DNA from: Prevotella sp.
GTDB taxonomy: Bacteria > Bacteroidota > Bacteroidia > Bacteroidales > Bacteroidaceae
Direction of reading: 5' to 3'
NCBI GenBank assembly: GCA_017389705.1
Contig: JAFPEE010000100.1
Location: 1 to 64,000 of the forward strand
Length of the DNA stretch: 64,000 nucleotides
The notes under the pieces were generated by a model. It saw only the letters and a program-made list of their open reading frames with translations. It had not been told where the DNA came from and ran no database searches. Positions 50,700 to 57,792 of the stretch are shown here, piece by piece; the stretch's first letter is position 1; each line of letters begins with the position of its first letter. Position numbers and translations under genes: made by a program.

Positions 50700-52455
50700 G
50701 GTGTTTGATGTTTTCGTTTACTTGCGGTCCGTTGTTCTCCCAGATGTTGCCAGGACCATTGGCATTCTTCAGGAATTTCTCCTCTGGTGTCCAGTTGTCC
50801 TTGAGGGTGATATTGCTCGATCCCTCGTCGGTGTAGAGGTAGAACCAGTGGTTAGGGTCGTGCACGTAAGAGGGCTTGGCAATGTCGCGCACCACATTCT
50901 CTGATATAACGGTGCCGGGCTGATTGCCGAGGGTATAGATGCCGGCACAGTCGTACATGTGCTGGGCGTAGTTGTAGATGAGGTTGGCATGCACCCTGTT
51001 GTCCTTCATGCACACCAGGTCGCGGTTCCATCCCCAACCCAACGAGATGCCGGTATAGCTCACGTCGTGGATGGTGTTATGCTCTATATTGATGCCACTG
51101 ACATATCCGGCACAGATGGCTACGCAGCCCCAGTCCTCGTTGGTGACATTGTAGAACTCACAGTTGGTAATCTGCTGACCTGTGCACACCTCGCGGAAGT
51201 CGGTGGGCTGATAGGGCAGGTGGGTCTCCAGTCCCTCGGGAGAGAACGAGCCGCTGACGTAGCCATTCATGGCGATATCCGTGAAGGTCGTATTTGTCAC
51301 GGTTCCTCCGCGACACCCTTCTACATAGTCCAGGCCGGTGCCTCCCAAGTGCTCAAAGCGGCATCCGTCGAAATGAATGTTCTCCGTGTGGCGCAGCTCC
51401 ACGGCAGCATCGGCACGTCCCAGCCATCCCTGGTTGTCCAGCTTGTGGTTGTTGGGACGGTCTATCTGCGGACGCAGCTTATAGGCCTCCGTCAGATACA
51501 TGCCGGCCTGCAGGGGCACATGGCCTTTCTCTGAAGGGCGCATCCAGGTAGTATGGCTGAAGGTGATACCTTTTATGTTGATGTTGCGCACGGGGTGCTC
51601 GGCCGAGCCAATGCACTCAACCAGCGTTTCCAGAACGGGTACTATGGCCTCGTTGATGACCTCACCCTTGTTGGGCATGTAATAAACTTTGTGGGTACGG
51701 ATGTCGTAGTACCACTCGCCAGGCTCGTCCAACAGCTCTATGGCATTGGTCAGGTAGAATGGTGACGGATGGCCCGTGTTGGGTGTCATAGGCGAGGGCC
51801 ACGGGTGCTCGAACTGCAGCTTGGCCTCCGGGTTGTGAAAACGCACGGCAGCAGAGTCACCGTCTGGCGTGATGCTCTTGATGCGCAGGTTGCTCGTACA
51901 CCACATCTCGTGTAGCACCATCTCGGCATATTGGCAATTGGCTTTTAGCTGATGGCTGTTGGCCATAAGTTTCTCCACCGCCTTCTTAGGTACCCAGAGT
52001 ATGTGGTTCTTCTTGTCGTAGGTGCGGATGCGGTTCATCTGCTCAAAGGGGTCGCCGCCTGAGTTGCTTACATCAATGTCGCGCGCTCTTACCGCTTTCT
52101 GTCCGTTCACCCAAAGCTGACGGAAGTCCACAGGACGACCGTTGAAGTCGGGCACGTCAGCAACCAGGAGCTTCCCTTGCTTCTTCCACCCCGTAATCTT
52201 CATGCCTCCGCTGATGACAGCGTTCTGGCCAATGATGCTTAACCCGCTGTCTTCGGGCCTGAGCCTGAGCGGCTCATACAAGCGATAGACACCTGCCGAG
52301 AGGTGAATCGTCACCTCCCCGGCCTTCCCCAGCCGCCTCATCTCACGGGCCTTCCTCACGGCGTCCGTCAGTGACGAGTCGGGAGTGATACGAATGTCAG
52401 CAGCCTGCGTCAGCAGGCAGAACAAAGTGCTGACCAGAAGAAAAACCTGTCTCAT
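50680..52455 (-). CDS. Secreted right-handed beta-helix protein, GH141-like
   Basis: 591 residues with a signal peptide (about 1-18, LTQAAD). Repeated beta-helix rungs such as NINIKGITFSHTTWM, ENIHFDGCRFEHLGGTGL, QITNCEFYNVTNEDWG and NNTIHDVSYTGISLGWGWN match the group that includes GH141 fucosidases acting on rhamnogalacturonan II, though a lyase or another hydrolase cannot be excluded. A 7-bp array (51929-51963) gives the insertion LMANSHQLKANCQYAEM. It overlaps the GH78 gene by 20 bp, so both act on the same polymer in all likelihood. Confidence 0.75.
   Translation of the reverse strand: MRQVFLLVSTLFCLLTQAADIRITPDSSLTDAVRKAREMRRLGKAGEVTIHLSAGVYRLYEPLRLRPEDSGLSIIGQNAVISGGMKITGWKKQGKLLVADVPDFNGRPVDFRQLWVNGQKAVRARDIDVSNSGGDPFEQMNRIRTYDKKNHILWVPKKAVEKLMANSHQLKANCQYAEMVLHEMWCTSNLRIKSITPDGDSAAVRFHNPEAKLQFEHPWPSPMTPNTGHPSPFYLTNAIELLDEPGEWYYDIRTHKVYYMPNKGEVINEAIVPVLETLVECIGSAEHPVRNINIKGITFSHTTWMRPSEKGHVPLQAGMYLTEAYKLRPQIDRPNNHKLDNQGWLGRADAAVELRHTENIHFDGCRFEHLGGTGLDYVEGCRGGTVTNTTFTDIAMNGYVSGSFSPEGLETHLPYQPTDFREVCTGQQITNCEFYNVTNEDWGCVAICAGYVSGINIEHNTIHDVSYTGISLGWGWNRDLVCMKDNRVHANLIYNYAQHMYDCAGIYTLGNQPGTVISENVVRDIAKPSYVHDPNHWFYLYTDEGSSNITLKDNWTPEEKFLKNANGPGNIWENNGPQVNENIKHHAGITK
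51929..51963. repeat. 7-bp array inside the beta-helix gene (5 units)
   Basis: TATTGGC, AATTGGC, TTTTAGC, TGATGGC, TGTTGGC. It encodes ANSHQLKANCQ, resembling the trpE insertion VNSHQPIAY. Confidence 0.7.
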
Positions 52456-52512
52456 ATATCATAAAGACGCTCCTGTCGCAAAAATGTCATCGGAGAACCG
52501 CCTGCTTAGCCG

Positions 52513-52673
52513 CCGACAAAGCACAGGTTACCTACCGACAAAGCATAGGTTACATGCCGACAAACGACCAGTTACTCGGCACCTAACTCCTGCTTACTCG
52601 TTATGTAAAGGCTGCTCACATGACGACTAACTTCCCTTCGTATTACGACTGAGCACCCTTCAGTCGTAATACG
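52513..52673. repeat. Intergenic palindromic repeat, copy 2, with 22-bp tandem units
   Basis: Three 22-bp units starting CCGACAAA (52513-52534, 52535-52556, 52557-52578) are followed by the same 14-bp palindrome as at 17497: CGTATTACGACTGA (52639-52652), loop GCACCCT, TCAGTCGTAATACG (52660-52673). Like copy 1 it lies upstream of a minus-strand carbohydrate gene. Confidence 0.85.
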
Positions 52674-52741
52674 ATTTTCTTCCATCTGTCTCTCCACCAT
52701 TTTTTTTCACGAACACCTCAACACCTCACCAACCTGGCCTC

Positions 52742-52800
52742 AAACGCCTTTGCCAAGGGCAATTGGCGTTGGCGGAGTGTTGCCAAACACTCCGCCACAC
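52742..52800. repeat. Right-family hairpin repeat, copy A
   Basis: A stem AACGCC/GGCGTT with inner TTGCC/GGCAA (52742-52769) is followed by GGCGGAGTGT (52771-52780), loop TGCCAA, ACACTCCGCC (52787-52796). It shares the core GTGTTGCCAAAC with the left-family repeats. The stretch from here to 52889 carries further shared sequence (AGACGATACCTTCC-GAGTCGAAG) also seen in copies B and C. Confidence 0.8.
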
Positions 52801-52889
52801 ATCTCACCATTCACCTCACCATAAAAAGAAAGACGATACCTTCCGGAGTCGAAGCTTGCTCCGTCATAAAACGCCTTCACATACTCGGT

Positions 52890-52994
52890 GAAGATAGGCT
52901 GTATCTCAGAAAATTGCCAATTTATTTGCATTTTCGTTCGATTTGCACTATCTTTGCACCCAGAACCAATTAAACAGGAAGTTATGGAAGCAAC
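52890..52994 (+). promoter_or_regulatory. Repeated promoter-leader cassette, copy 1
   Basis: 105 bp identical, base for base, to 63492-63596. It includes TTTG (52925-52928), 20 bases, TATCTTTG (52949-52956), a leader of about 22 bases (CCCAGAACCAATTAAACAGG) and the first codons ATGGAAGCAAC. It starts at GAAGATAGGCTGTATC. Confidence 0.9.
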
Positions 52995-53214
52995 GACAAT
53001 AATCAAGGTGCCGGTAAACGTGCCCAAATCTTACAGCATAGACCTGCTGAAAGAGCAACTTGCAGCCTATGCCATGCAGCTCATAGCTGCTGCAAAGCCC
53101 GCTGCTAAGGCAAAGCGCCGCTATCGTCACGAAGCCCTGTGCGGTATCTTTAACTCTGATGCCACAGAGGATCAGCTCATAGAGGATTATCTTCAGGAGA
53201 AGTATAAGCTATGA
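52984..53214 (+). CDS. Antitoxin (partner of a truncated PIN toxin)
   Basis: 76 residues. Start at 52984, directly after the shared promoter cassette. Hydrophobic N-terminus (MEATTIIKVPVNVPKSYSIDLLKEQL), a central basic stretch (KPAAKAKRRYRHEALCGI) and an acidic C-terminal helix (DQLIEDYLQEKYKL) typical of small antitoxins of PIN toxins. It overlaps the toxin gene by 4 bp (ATGA). It looks intact. Confidence 0.75.
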   Translation: MEATTIIKVPVNVPKSYSIDLLKEQLAAYAMQLIAAAKPAAKAKRRYRHEALCGIFNSDATEDQLIEDYLQEKYKL

Positions 53215-53510
53215 AAGTATTCCTCGACACAAACATCTTCCTCGAATACTTCGAGCAGACGAACCGGCTGCGCGCCTTGCTGAACATCGTGCTATCAATG
53301 GCCACAGTCGCAGGTGTTAGTCACAAGAATATAGTCAGCGGCACCAACGATCTGGCCTTCGACGATGTGGAAGACAGCTTCCAGTACCACTGCGCCCTGC
53401 AGAACAAATGCGACTCACTCGTCACCATTAACTTGAAGGACTATAGCAACGCTGATACAGCGAAGATGGAGATTCTTTCCCCAACAGAGTTCGTCGAGAA
53501 GTTCTTGTAA
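53211..53510 (+). pseudogene. PIN-domain toxin with an internal deletion
   Basis: 99 residues. The N-terminus (MKVFLDTNIFLEYFEQ) has the first catalytic Asp and the C-terminus (DVEDSFQYHCALQNKCDSLVTINLKDYSNADTAKMEILSPTEFVEKFL) has the later acids, but full-length relatives I know are about 135-140 residues: roughly 40 residues of the middle (helices carrying other active-site positions) are missing after RLRALLNIV. The frame is kept, so a short protein is made, probably inactive. Confidence 0.7.
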
Positions 53511-53639
53511 CTTTCTACTCTTGTGCCTGAAAGTAAACTTTCGCAAAGAATACAAGCCCACCACAGTTTGCTTCCCAAACTTCTGACATCATGGGGGAAA
53601 TAGCATCGCCCTTCGGGCTAAAATCCTACGCTTACCCCA

Positions 53640-53730
53640 AACATGCCTGTTTTCTGCGTCCTGTCCGCACAGGAATGGTGAGGTGTATGGTGAGGTGTAT
53701 GGCGGAGTGTTGCCAAACACTCCGCCATAC
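53640..53730. repeat. Right-family hairpin repeat, copy B
   Basis: CCTGTTTTCTGCGTCCTGTC is followed by GTGAGGTGTAT units and a perfect palindrome: GTATGGCGGAGTGT (53697-53710), loop TGCCAA, ACACTCCGCCATAC (53717-53730). Between 53511 and 53640 there is only a small GCCC-TTC-GGGC stem (about 53609-53620) and no gene. Confidence 0.85.
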
Positions 53731-53849
53731 TCAATCCCTCTCCACAAGGCCGTTTGAGCCCTGTTTGGTGAGATGTTGAGGTGTTTCGCGAAAAAGCGCC
53801 AGAAAAATAAAGACGATACCTTCCGTAGTCGAAGTTTGCCCGGCTCAAA

Positions 53850-53937
53850 CATTGGCATTGCCCCGCCCAAACATTGGCATTGCCCCGCCCAAACATTGGC
53901 ATTGCCCGGCTCAAACTTTGGCACCGCCCGGCTCAAA
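53850..53937. repeat. 22-bp tandem array (4 units)
   Basis: CATTGGCATTGCCCCGCCCAAA-type units at 53850, 53872, 53894 and 53916, differing at a few positions. A single unit lies in copy C near 63450, and a related unit at 2980-3023. Confidence 0.85.
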
Positions 53938-54095
53938 CCTCCCTTCAGTCCCGTCCTAAAACGGCTTCACAATTACTGTTATCTTCCATTTTCTTTGAGA
54001 CATTTCCGCAGAAGAGATAGATAATGCATTACAGGCCTTGTGTCTTGTCTAAAGGAAGGGGAATAGGCTGTATCGTCATTTTTTTGCCTGAATTA

Positions 54096-54127
54096 TTTGT
54101 AATATTCATTTTTTTACACTATCTTTG
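54096..54127 (+). promoter_or_regulatory. Promoter of the restriction-like locus
   Basis: TTTG (54096-54099), 20 bases, TATCTTTG (54120-54127). The preceding ATAGGCTGTATC (about 54064) and the CACTATCTTTGCACC box match the cassette copies at 52890 and 63492 in diverged form. Confidence 0.65.
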
Positions 54128-54438
54128 CACCTAAGCTTTGCCCATCAAGGCTTGAGAGCAAGCAGGGTGGAGCGACTTTTGAGGGTAAAACAATAACAGC
54201 ATTAGCAGTTATTCGGCGTGTCTGAAAGGTGAGATGTTTGGAACACGAGCTATATAACGATAATGACTAATGTCTGCACTTGATAGTGCGGGCATGTCAC
54301 TTATCTATATAGCGGGTATTTCTCACCACCTCAGACACGGATATAGTGTAGTTCGCACTATTTTCGTGTCTGTTCGTTTGGTGGGTGGTGCCTGTATAAG
54401 CCAGGTAAGTGCTATGCTCCTAAAACTATAAGTGCAGT
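54128..54438 (+). ncRNA. Structured leader RNA of the restriction-like locus
   Basis: The 311-base leader folds strongly by eye. CGTGTCTGA (54217-54225)/TCAGACACG (54331-54339); GGTGAGA (54228-54234)/TCTCACC (54321-54327); GCTATATA (54249-54256)/TATATAGC (54306-54313); GATAA (54259)/TTATC (54301); TGAC (54264)/GTCA (54296); and ATGTCTGCAC (54270-54279)/GTGCGGGCAT (54286-54295, two G-U pairs), loop TTGATA. A following stem ATAGTG/CACTAT (54343-54361) ends in a T-run. Smaller stems precede it. It may control expression of the nuclease. Confidence 0.6.
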
Positions 54439-57400
54439 ATGGCAGACATACCTATTTCCTCCCATTTCTTCACTAACAGGGATGGGAACACATTGATGAA
54501 AGAGTTTGAGGGCATTCTTCTGAACAACCCTCAAGTGAAGAACCTTGATGCCGTTGTGGGCTTTCTTCGAGCATCAGGCTATTTCTCCTTACGCCCCTTT
54601 CTTGACGGTATCAACAAAGTGCGCATCCTGATAGGCATCGATGTTGACAAGTATATCGTTCGCGCCCACCAGAAGGGTGAACTCTTCTTTGGCGCAGAAA
54701 AGGAAGTAAAGGAAGAATGCCTAAGAATGTTGAAAGAGGACATCGAACAGTCGCACTACACCAAGAAGGTGGAGGACGGCATGCTCCAGATGGTGCAGGA
54801 CTTGATTGACGGCAAGCTGGAACTTCGCGCACACCCTTCCAAAAAGATTCATGCCAAAATCTACATTCTTTATCCCGATAATTACAACCAGCATTGCTTT
54901 GGCGCAGCCATTACCGGCAGCAGCAACCTGAGCGGCAACGGCTTAGGCATCACAGAAGAGCGGCAATATGAGTTCAACGTCAAACTGACGCAGTATGATG
55001 ATGTGCAGTTTGCCAAGAATGAGTTTGAACTGTTGTGGGAAGAGGCCAAGAACGTACCTATCAACGCAGAGGACTATCAGGCCACACTCGACAAGACCTA
55101 CCTGAAGGGCGACGTTACCCCCTACGAGCTATACATCAAGATGCTCATGGAATACTTCTCTGACCGTGTTTTGGAAGTTGACCAAGACGATCCGTTCGAT
55201 ATGCCCGACGGCTACGACAAGTACGAATACCAGACGGATGCTGTCATAGAGGGTTATCAGAAGCTGATACGCTACGATGGCTTCTTTCTGGCTGACGTAG
55301 TAGGTCTTGGCAAGACGGTTATTGCGACGATGATAGCCAAGAAATTCCTGATTGAGAATGGACGCGACAACACAAAGATATTGGTAGTCTATCCACCAGC
55401 TGTAGAGCAGAACTGGAAGACCACCTTCAAGGACTTTGGTATTGACAAATACACCCGTTTTGTATCAAACGGTAGTCTGTCGAAAGTGCTCGATGACGAT
55501 AACTACGACTATTGGAATGCTGACGAATATGACTTGGTGCTGGTGGACGAGGCCCACAAGTTCCGCAATCATACTACTGGTGCCTTCCAACAGCTGCAGG
55601 AAATTTGCAAGATGCCACGTGTGGAAACTGGGAATATCCCTGGCTATAAGAAAAAGGTGATGCTGATTTCGGCAACCCCAATGAACAACACGCCTGCTGA
55701 CATTTATTATCAGATACTGATGTTCCAAGACCCGCGTCATTGCACTATCGATGGTGTGCCCAATCTGACAGCCTTCTTCTCGCCCTTAGTCGTTGAGTTC
55801 CGCAAGTTCCGCAAGCAGGAGAACTTCGACGTCAGGCAGTTTAAGAAACTGGCAGAACGTGTACGCGACAGGGTCATAAAGCCTCTGACCGTTCGTCGCA
55901 CTCGAACGGATATTGAGAACATTCCACGTTATAACCGCGATGTCAACGGATTCCCCAAAGTTGCTGACCCCATCAAGAAGGAGTATGAACTGAACGACCA
56001 TTTGGCTGATTTGTTTGAAAAGGCAATGGAGATTCTCGACAAGAAACTGACCTATGCCCGCTATCAGGCCATTGCCTACCTGAAGCCTGAGGCATCCAAC
56101 GGACTCTACGATAATGCAGAACTCATCAGCCGCAGTTTGGCAGGCATCCGCAAGAACGGCTTAGTAAAACGACTGGAGAGCAGCTTCTATGCCTTCAAGA
56201 TTTCCGTTGACAATTTCCGTCAGGCCAACCAGAACATGCTGACCATGTGGGAGAACGACAAAATCTTCATTGCTCCTGATATGGACATCAACAAACTCTA
56301 TGAGCTTGGCTATACTGACGACGAGATTGAAGAGAAGCTGAACGAAAAAGCAGAAATGAATCCGAAGAATGCTGTCTTCAAGCGCGACGACTTTGATCCT
56401 GAATACCACAACATGTTGCTTCACGACCAGCAGTTATTGGACGAGATGTGGCTACAATGGGAGTACATCGACGATGATGACGACTCGAAGTTTGCCAAGT
56501 TTGAAGACTTGCTGAAGCACGAGCTGTTCAAGAAAGACAAGAACATAGAAGGCAAGATTGTGGTATTCTCAGAGTCGGTAGACACCATTGACTATCTGGC
56601 AAAGCGAATCAATCGCCAGGACGTTCTTGTCATTTCATCTCATAACAGAAACCAGCTGTTCAAGACCATCCGTGAGAATTTCGATGCCAACTGGAAGCAG
56701 AAGAAAGATGAGTATAACATCATCCTGACTTCTGATGTACTGGCCGAGGGCGTCAACCTGCATCGCTCGAACATCATCATCAACTACGACACCCCTTGGA
56801 ACTCTACACGACTGATGCAGCGCATAGGTCGTGTGAACCGTATCGGTTCGAAATCAGACACCATCTACAATTATGTGTTCTATCCCTCGCGTCAAGGCAA
56901 CAAGCAGATAAAACTGAACCAGATAGCACTCAGCAAGATTCAGACTTTCCACACTACCTTTGGCGAGGACAATCAGATTTATTCTACTGAAGAAATCATT
57001 GACCGCGACCTGGATAAACTCTTCAAAGAAGGCATCAAGCGCGAACAGGAAGACCGCAACCAGGAGCTGCCCTTCTATGAGGAGCTACGAGCACTCTACC
57101 AGCAGAACCGCAGGGAGTTTAAGCGCATTGAGCGGTTGTCACTACGTAGTCGCACAGGACGTGAACCACGCGAGGTTGAGGGCGTTACATTGTCTGCCGA
57201 CATCTTAGTGTTCCTGAAAACCAATTACCGTAAAGTGTTCTATCTGGTGAACGACGAACAGTCACGTGAGCTCTCTGTTCTGGATGCCTTGAAATACTTC
57301 AAAGCTACTACTGAAGAAAAAGCTGTACCCAGATTGGAGCATCACCATGAACATGTGGAGAAAGCCGTCAAGGCATTTCGTGTGTCGAAAGAACAGGAGT

Positions 57401-57762
57401 TGCACGAAGAGGAACAAAATCAGAGCCAACGCAGCAACCTTGGTGCTCAGGTGACGACGGCTGTCAGCTTGCTCAACAGCATGATGCCGCATATTGAGGA
57501 TGGTGATACACGCCTAAAATTGGTGCAGCTGAAAGAATTAGCTGAGCGAGGCACCATTACCTATATTGCCAAACGTCTGCAGCGCATTCAGAAAGACCTG
57601 CAGCGTCAGGGTGGTAGCAAGGCCAAGCTGACCTTTGAGGATGCCTTGAAGCAGATACTCGAGATGGCCAACAAGTACAACGCCTATTATCGCGAGAGCC
57701 AGCATGCAGAGGAGGAATCTGCTGCAGCTATCATCCTCTCAGAATCTTTCAGTAAATCGTAA
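54439..57762 (+). CDS. PLD-nuclease/SF2 helicase fusion (restriction-like ATP-dependent effector)
   Basis: 1107 residues. N-terminal ~215 residues: HKD/phospholipase-D-like nuclease (KKIHAKIYILYPDN with HxK, then AITGSSNLSGNGLGITEERQYEF). Middle and C-terminal: superfamily 2 helicase of the SNF2/ResIII type, with DVVGLGKTVIATMIAKK (Walker A), LVLVDEAHKFRN (DEAH), LISATPMNNTPADIYYQ, and TSDVLAEGVNLHRSNIIINYDTPWNSTRLMQRIGRVNRIG. It is followed by an adenine methylase and a small protein. It probably translocates on DNA and cuts it when the modification is missing. Same layout as split systems such as NgoAVII/CglI in principle, but here nuclease and motor are one chain. Confidence 0.85.
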   Translation: MADIPISSHFFTNRDGNTLMKEFEGILLNNPQVKNLDAVVGFLRASGYFSLRPFLDGINKVRILIGIDVDKYIVRAHQKGELFFGAEKEVKEECLRMLKEDIEQSHYTKKVEDGMLQMVQDLIDGKLELRAHPSKKIHAKIYILYPDNYNQHCFGAAITGSSNLSGNGLGITEERQYEFNVKLTQYDDVQFAKNEFELLWEEAKNVPINAEDYQATLDKTYLKGDVTPYELYIKMLMEYFSDRVLEVDQDDPFDMPDGYDKYEYQTDAVIEGYQKLIRYDGFFLADVVGLGKTVIATMIAKKFLIENGRDNTKILVVYPPAVEQNWKTTFKDFGIDKYTRFVSNGSLSKVLDDDNYDYWNADEYDLVLVDEAHKFRNHTTGAFQQLQEICKMPRVETGNIPGYKKKVMLISATPMNNTPADIYYQILMFQDPRHCTIDGVPNLTAFFSPLVVEFRKFRKQENFDVRQFKKLAERVRDRVIKPLTVRRTRTDIENIPRYNRDVNGFPKVADPIKKEYELNDHLADLFEKAMEILDKKLTYARYQAIAYLKPEASNGLYDNAELISRSLAGIRKNGLVKRLESSFYAFKISVDNFRQANQNMLTMWENDKIFIAPDMDINKLYELGYTDDEIEEKLNEKAEMNPKNAVFKRDDFDPEYHNMLLHDQQLLDEMWLQWEYIDDDDDSKFAKFEDLLKHELFKKDKNIEGKIVVFSESVDTIDYLAKRINRQDVLVISSHNRNQLFKTIRENFDANWKQKKDEYNIILTSDVLAEGVNLHRSNIIINYDTPWNSTRLMQRIGRVNRIGSKSDTIYNYVFYPSRQGNKQIKLNQIALSKIQTFHTTFGEDNQIYSTEEIIDRDLDKLFKEGIKREQEDRNQELPFYEELRALYQQNRREFKRIERLSLRSRTGREPREVEGVTLSADILVFLKTNYRKVFYLVNDEQSRELSVLDALKYFKATTEEKAVPRLEHHHEHVEKAVKAFRVSKEQELHEEEQNQSQRSNLGAQVTTAVSLLNSMMPHIEDGDTRLKLVQLKELAERGTITYIAKRLQRIQKDLQRQGGSKAKLTFEDALKQILEMANKYNAYYRESQHAEEESAAAIILSESFSKS

Positions 57763-57787
57763 ATAGTAAATCGTCAAATCGTAAACG
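57752..57787. repeat. 7-bp array at the helicase-methylase junction
   Basis: GTAAATC, GTAAATA, GTAAATC, an 8-base GTCAAATC and GTAAACG. It overlaps the last codons and the stop codon of the helicase gene (57760-57762) and ends 5 bp before the methylase ATG. Confidence 0.7.
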
Positions 57788-57792
57788 TCTTT

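Noticed and set aside
53850..53937. Short repeats that could suggest a CRISPR array
   Set aside because: The 22-bp units are directly adjacent with no spacers between them, and no Cas genes are visible.
54217..54339. 6S RNA or SRP RNA
   Set aside because: The long symmetrical hairpin resembles 6S in shape, but it lies in the leader of a gene behind a promoter and lacks the SRP GGAA tetraloop and asymmetric loop; no other evidence.
54128..54438. Retron or group II intron RNA
   Set aside because: No reverse transcriptase is present, and no domain V-like hairpin with the expected sequence was seen.
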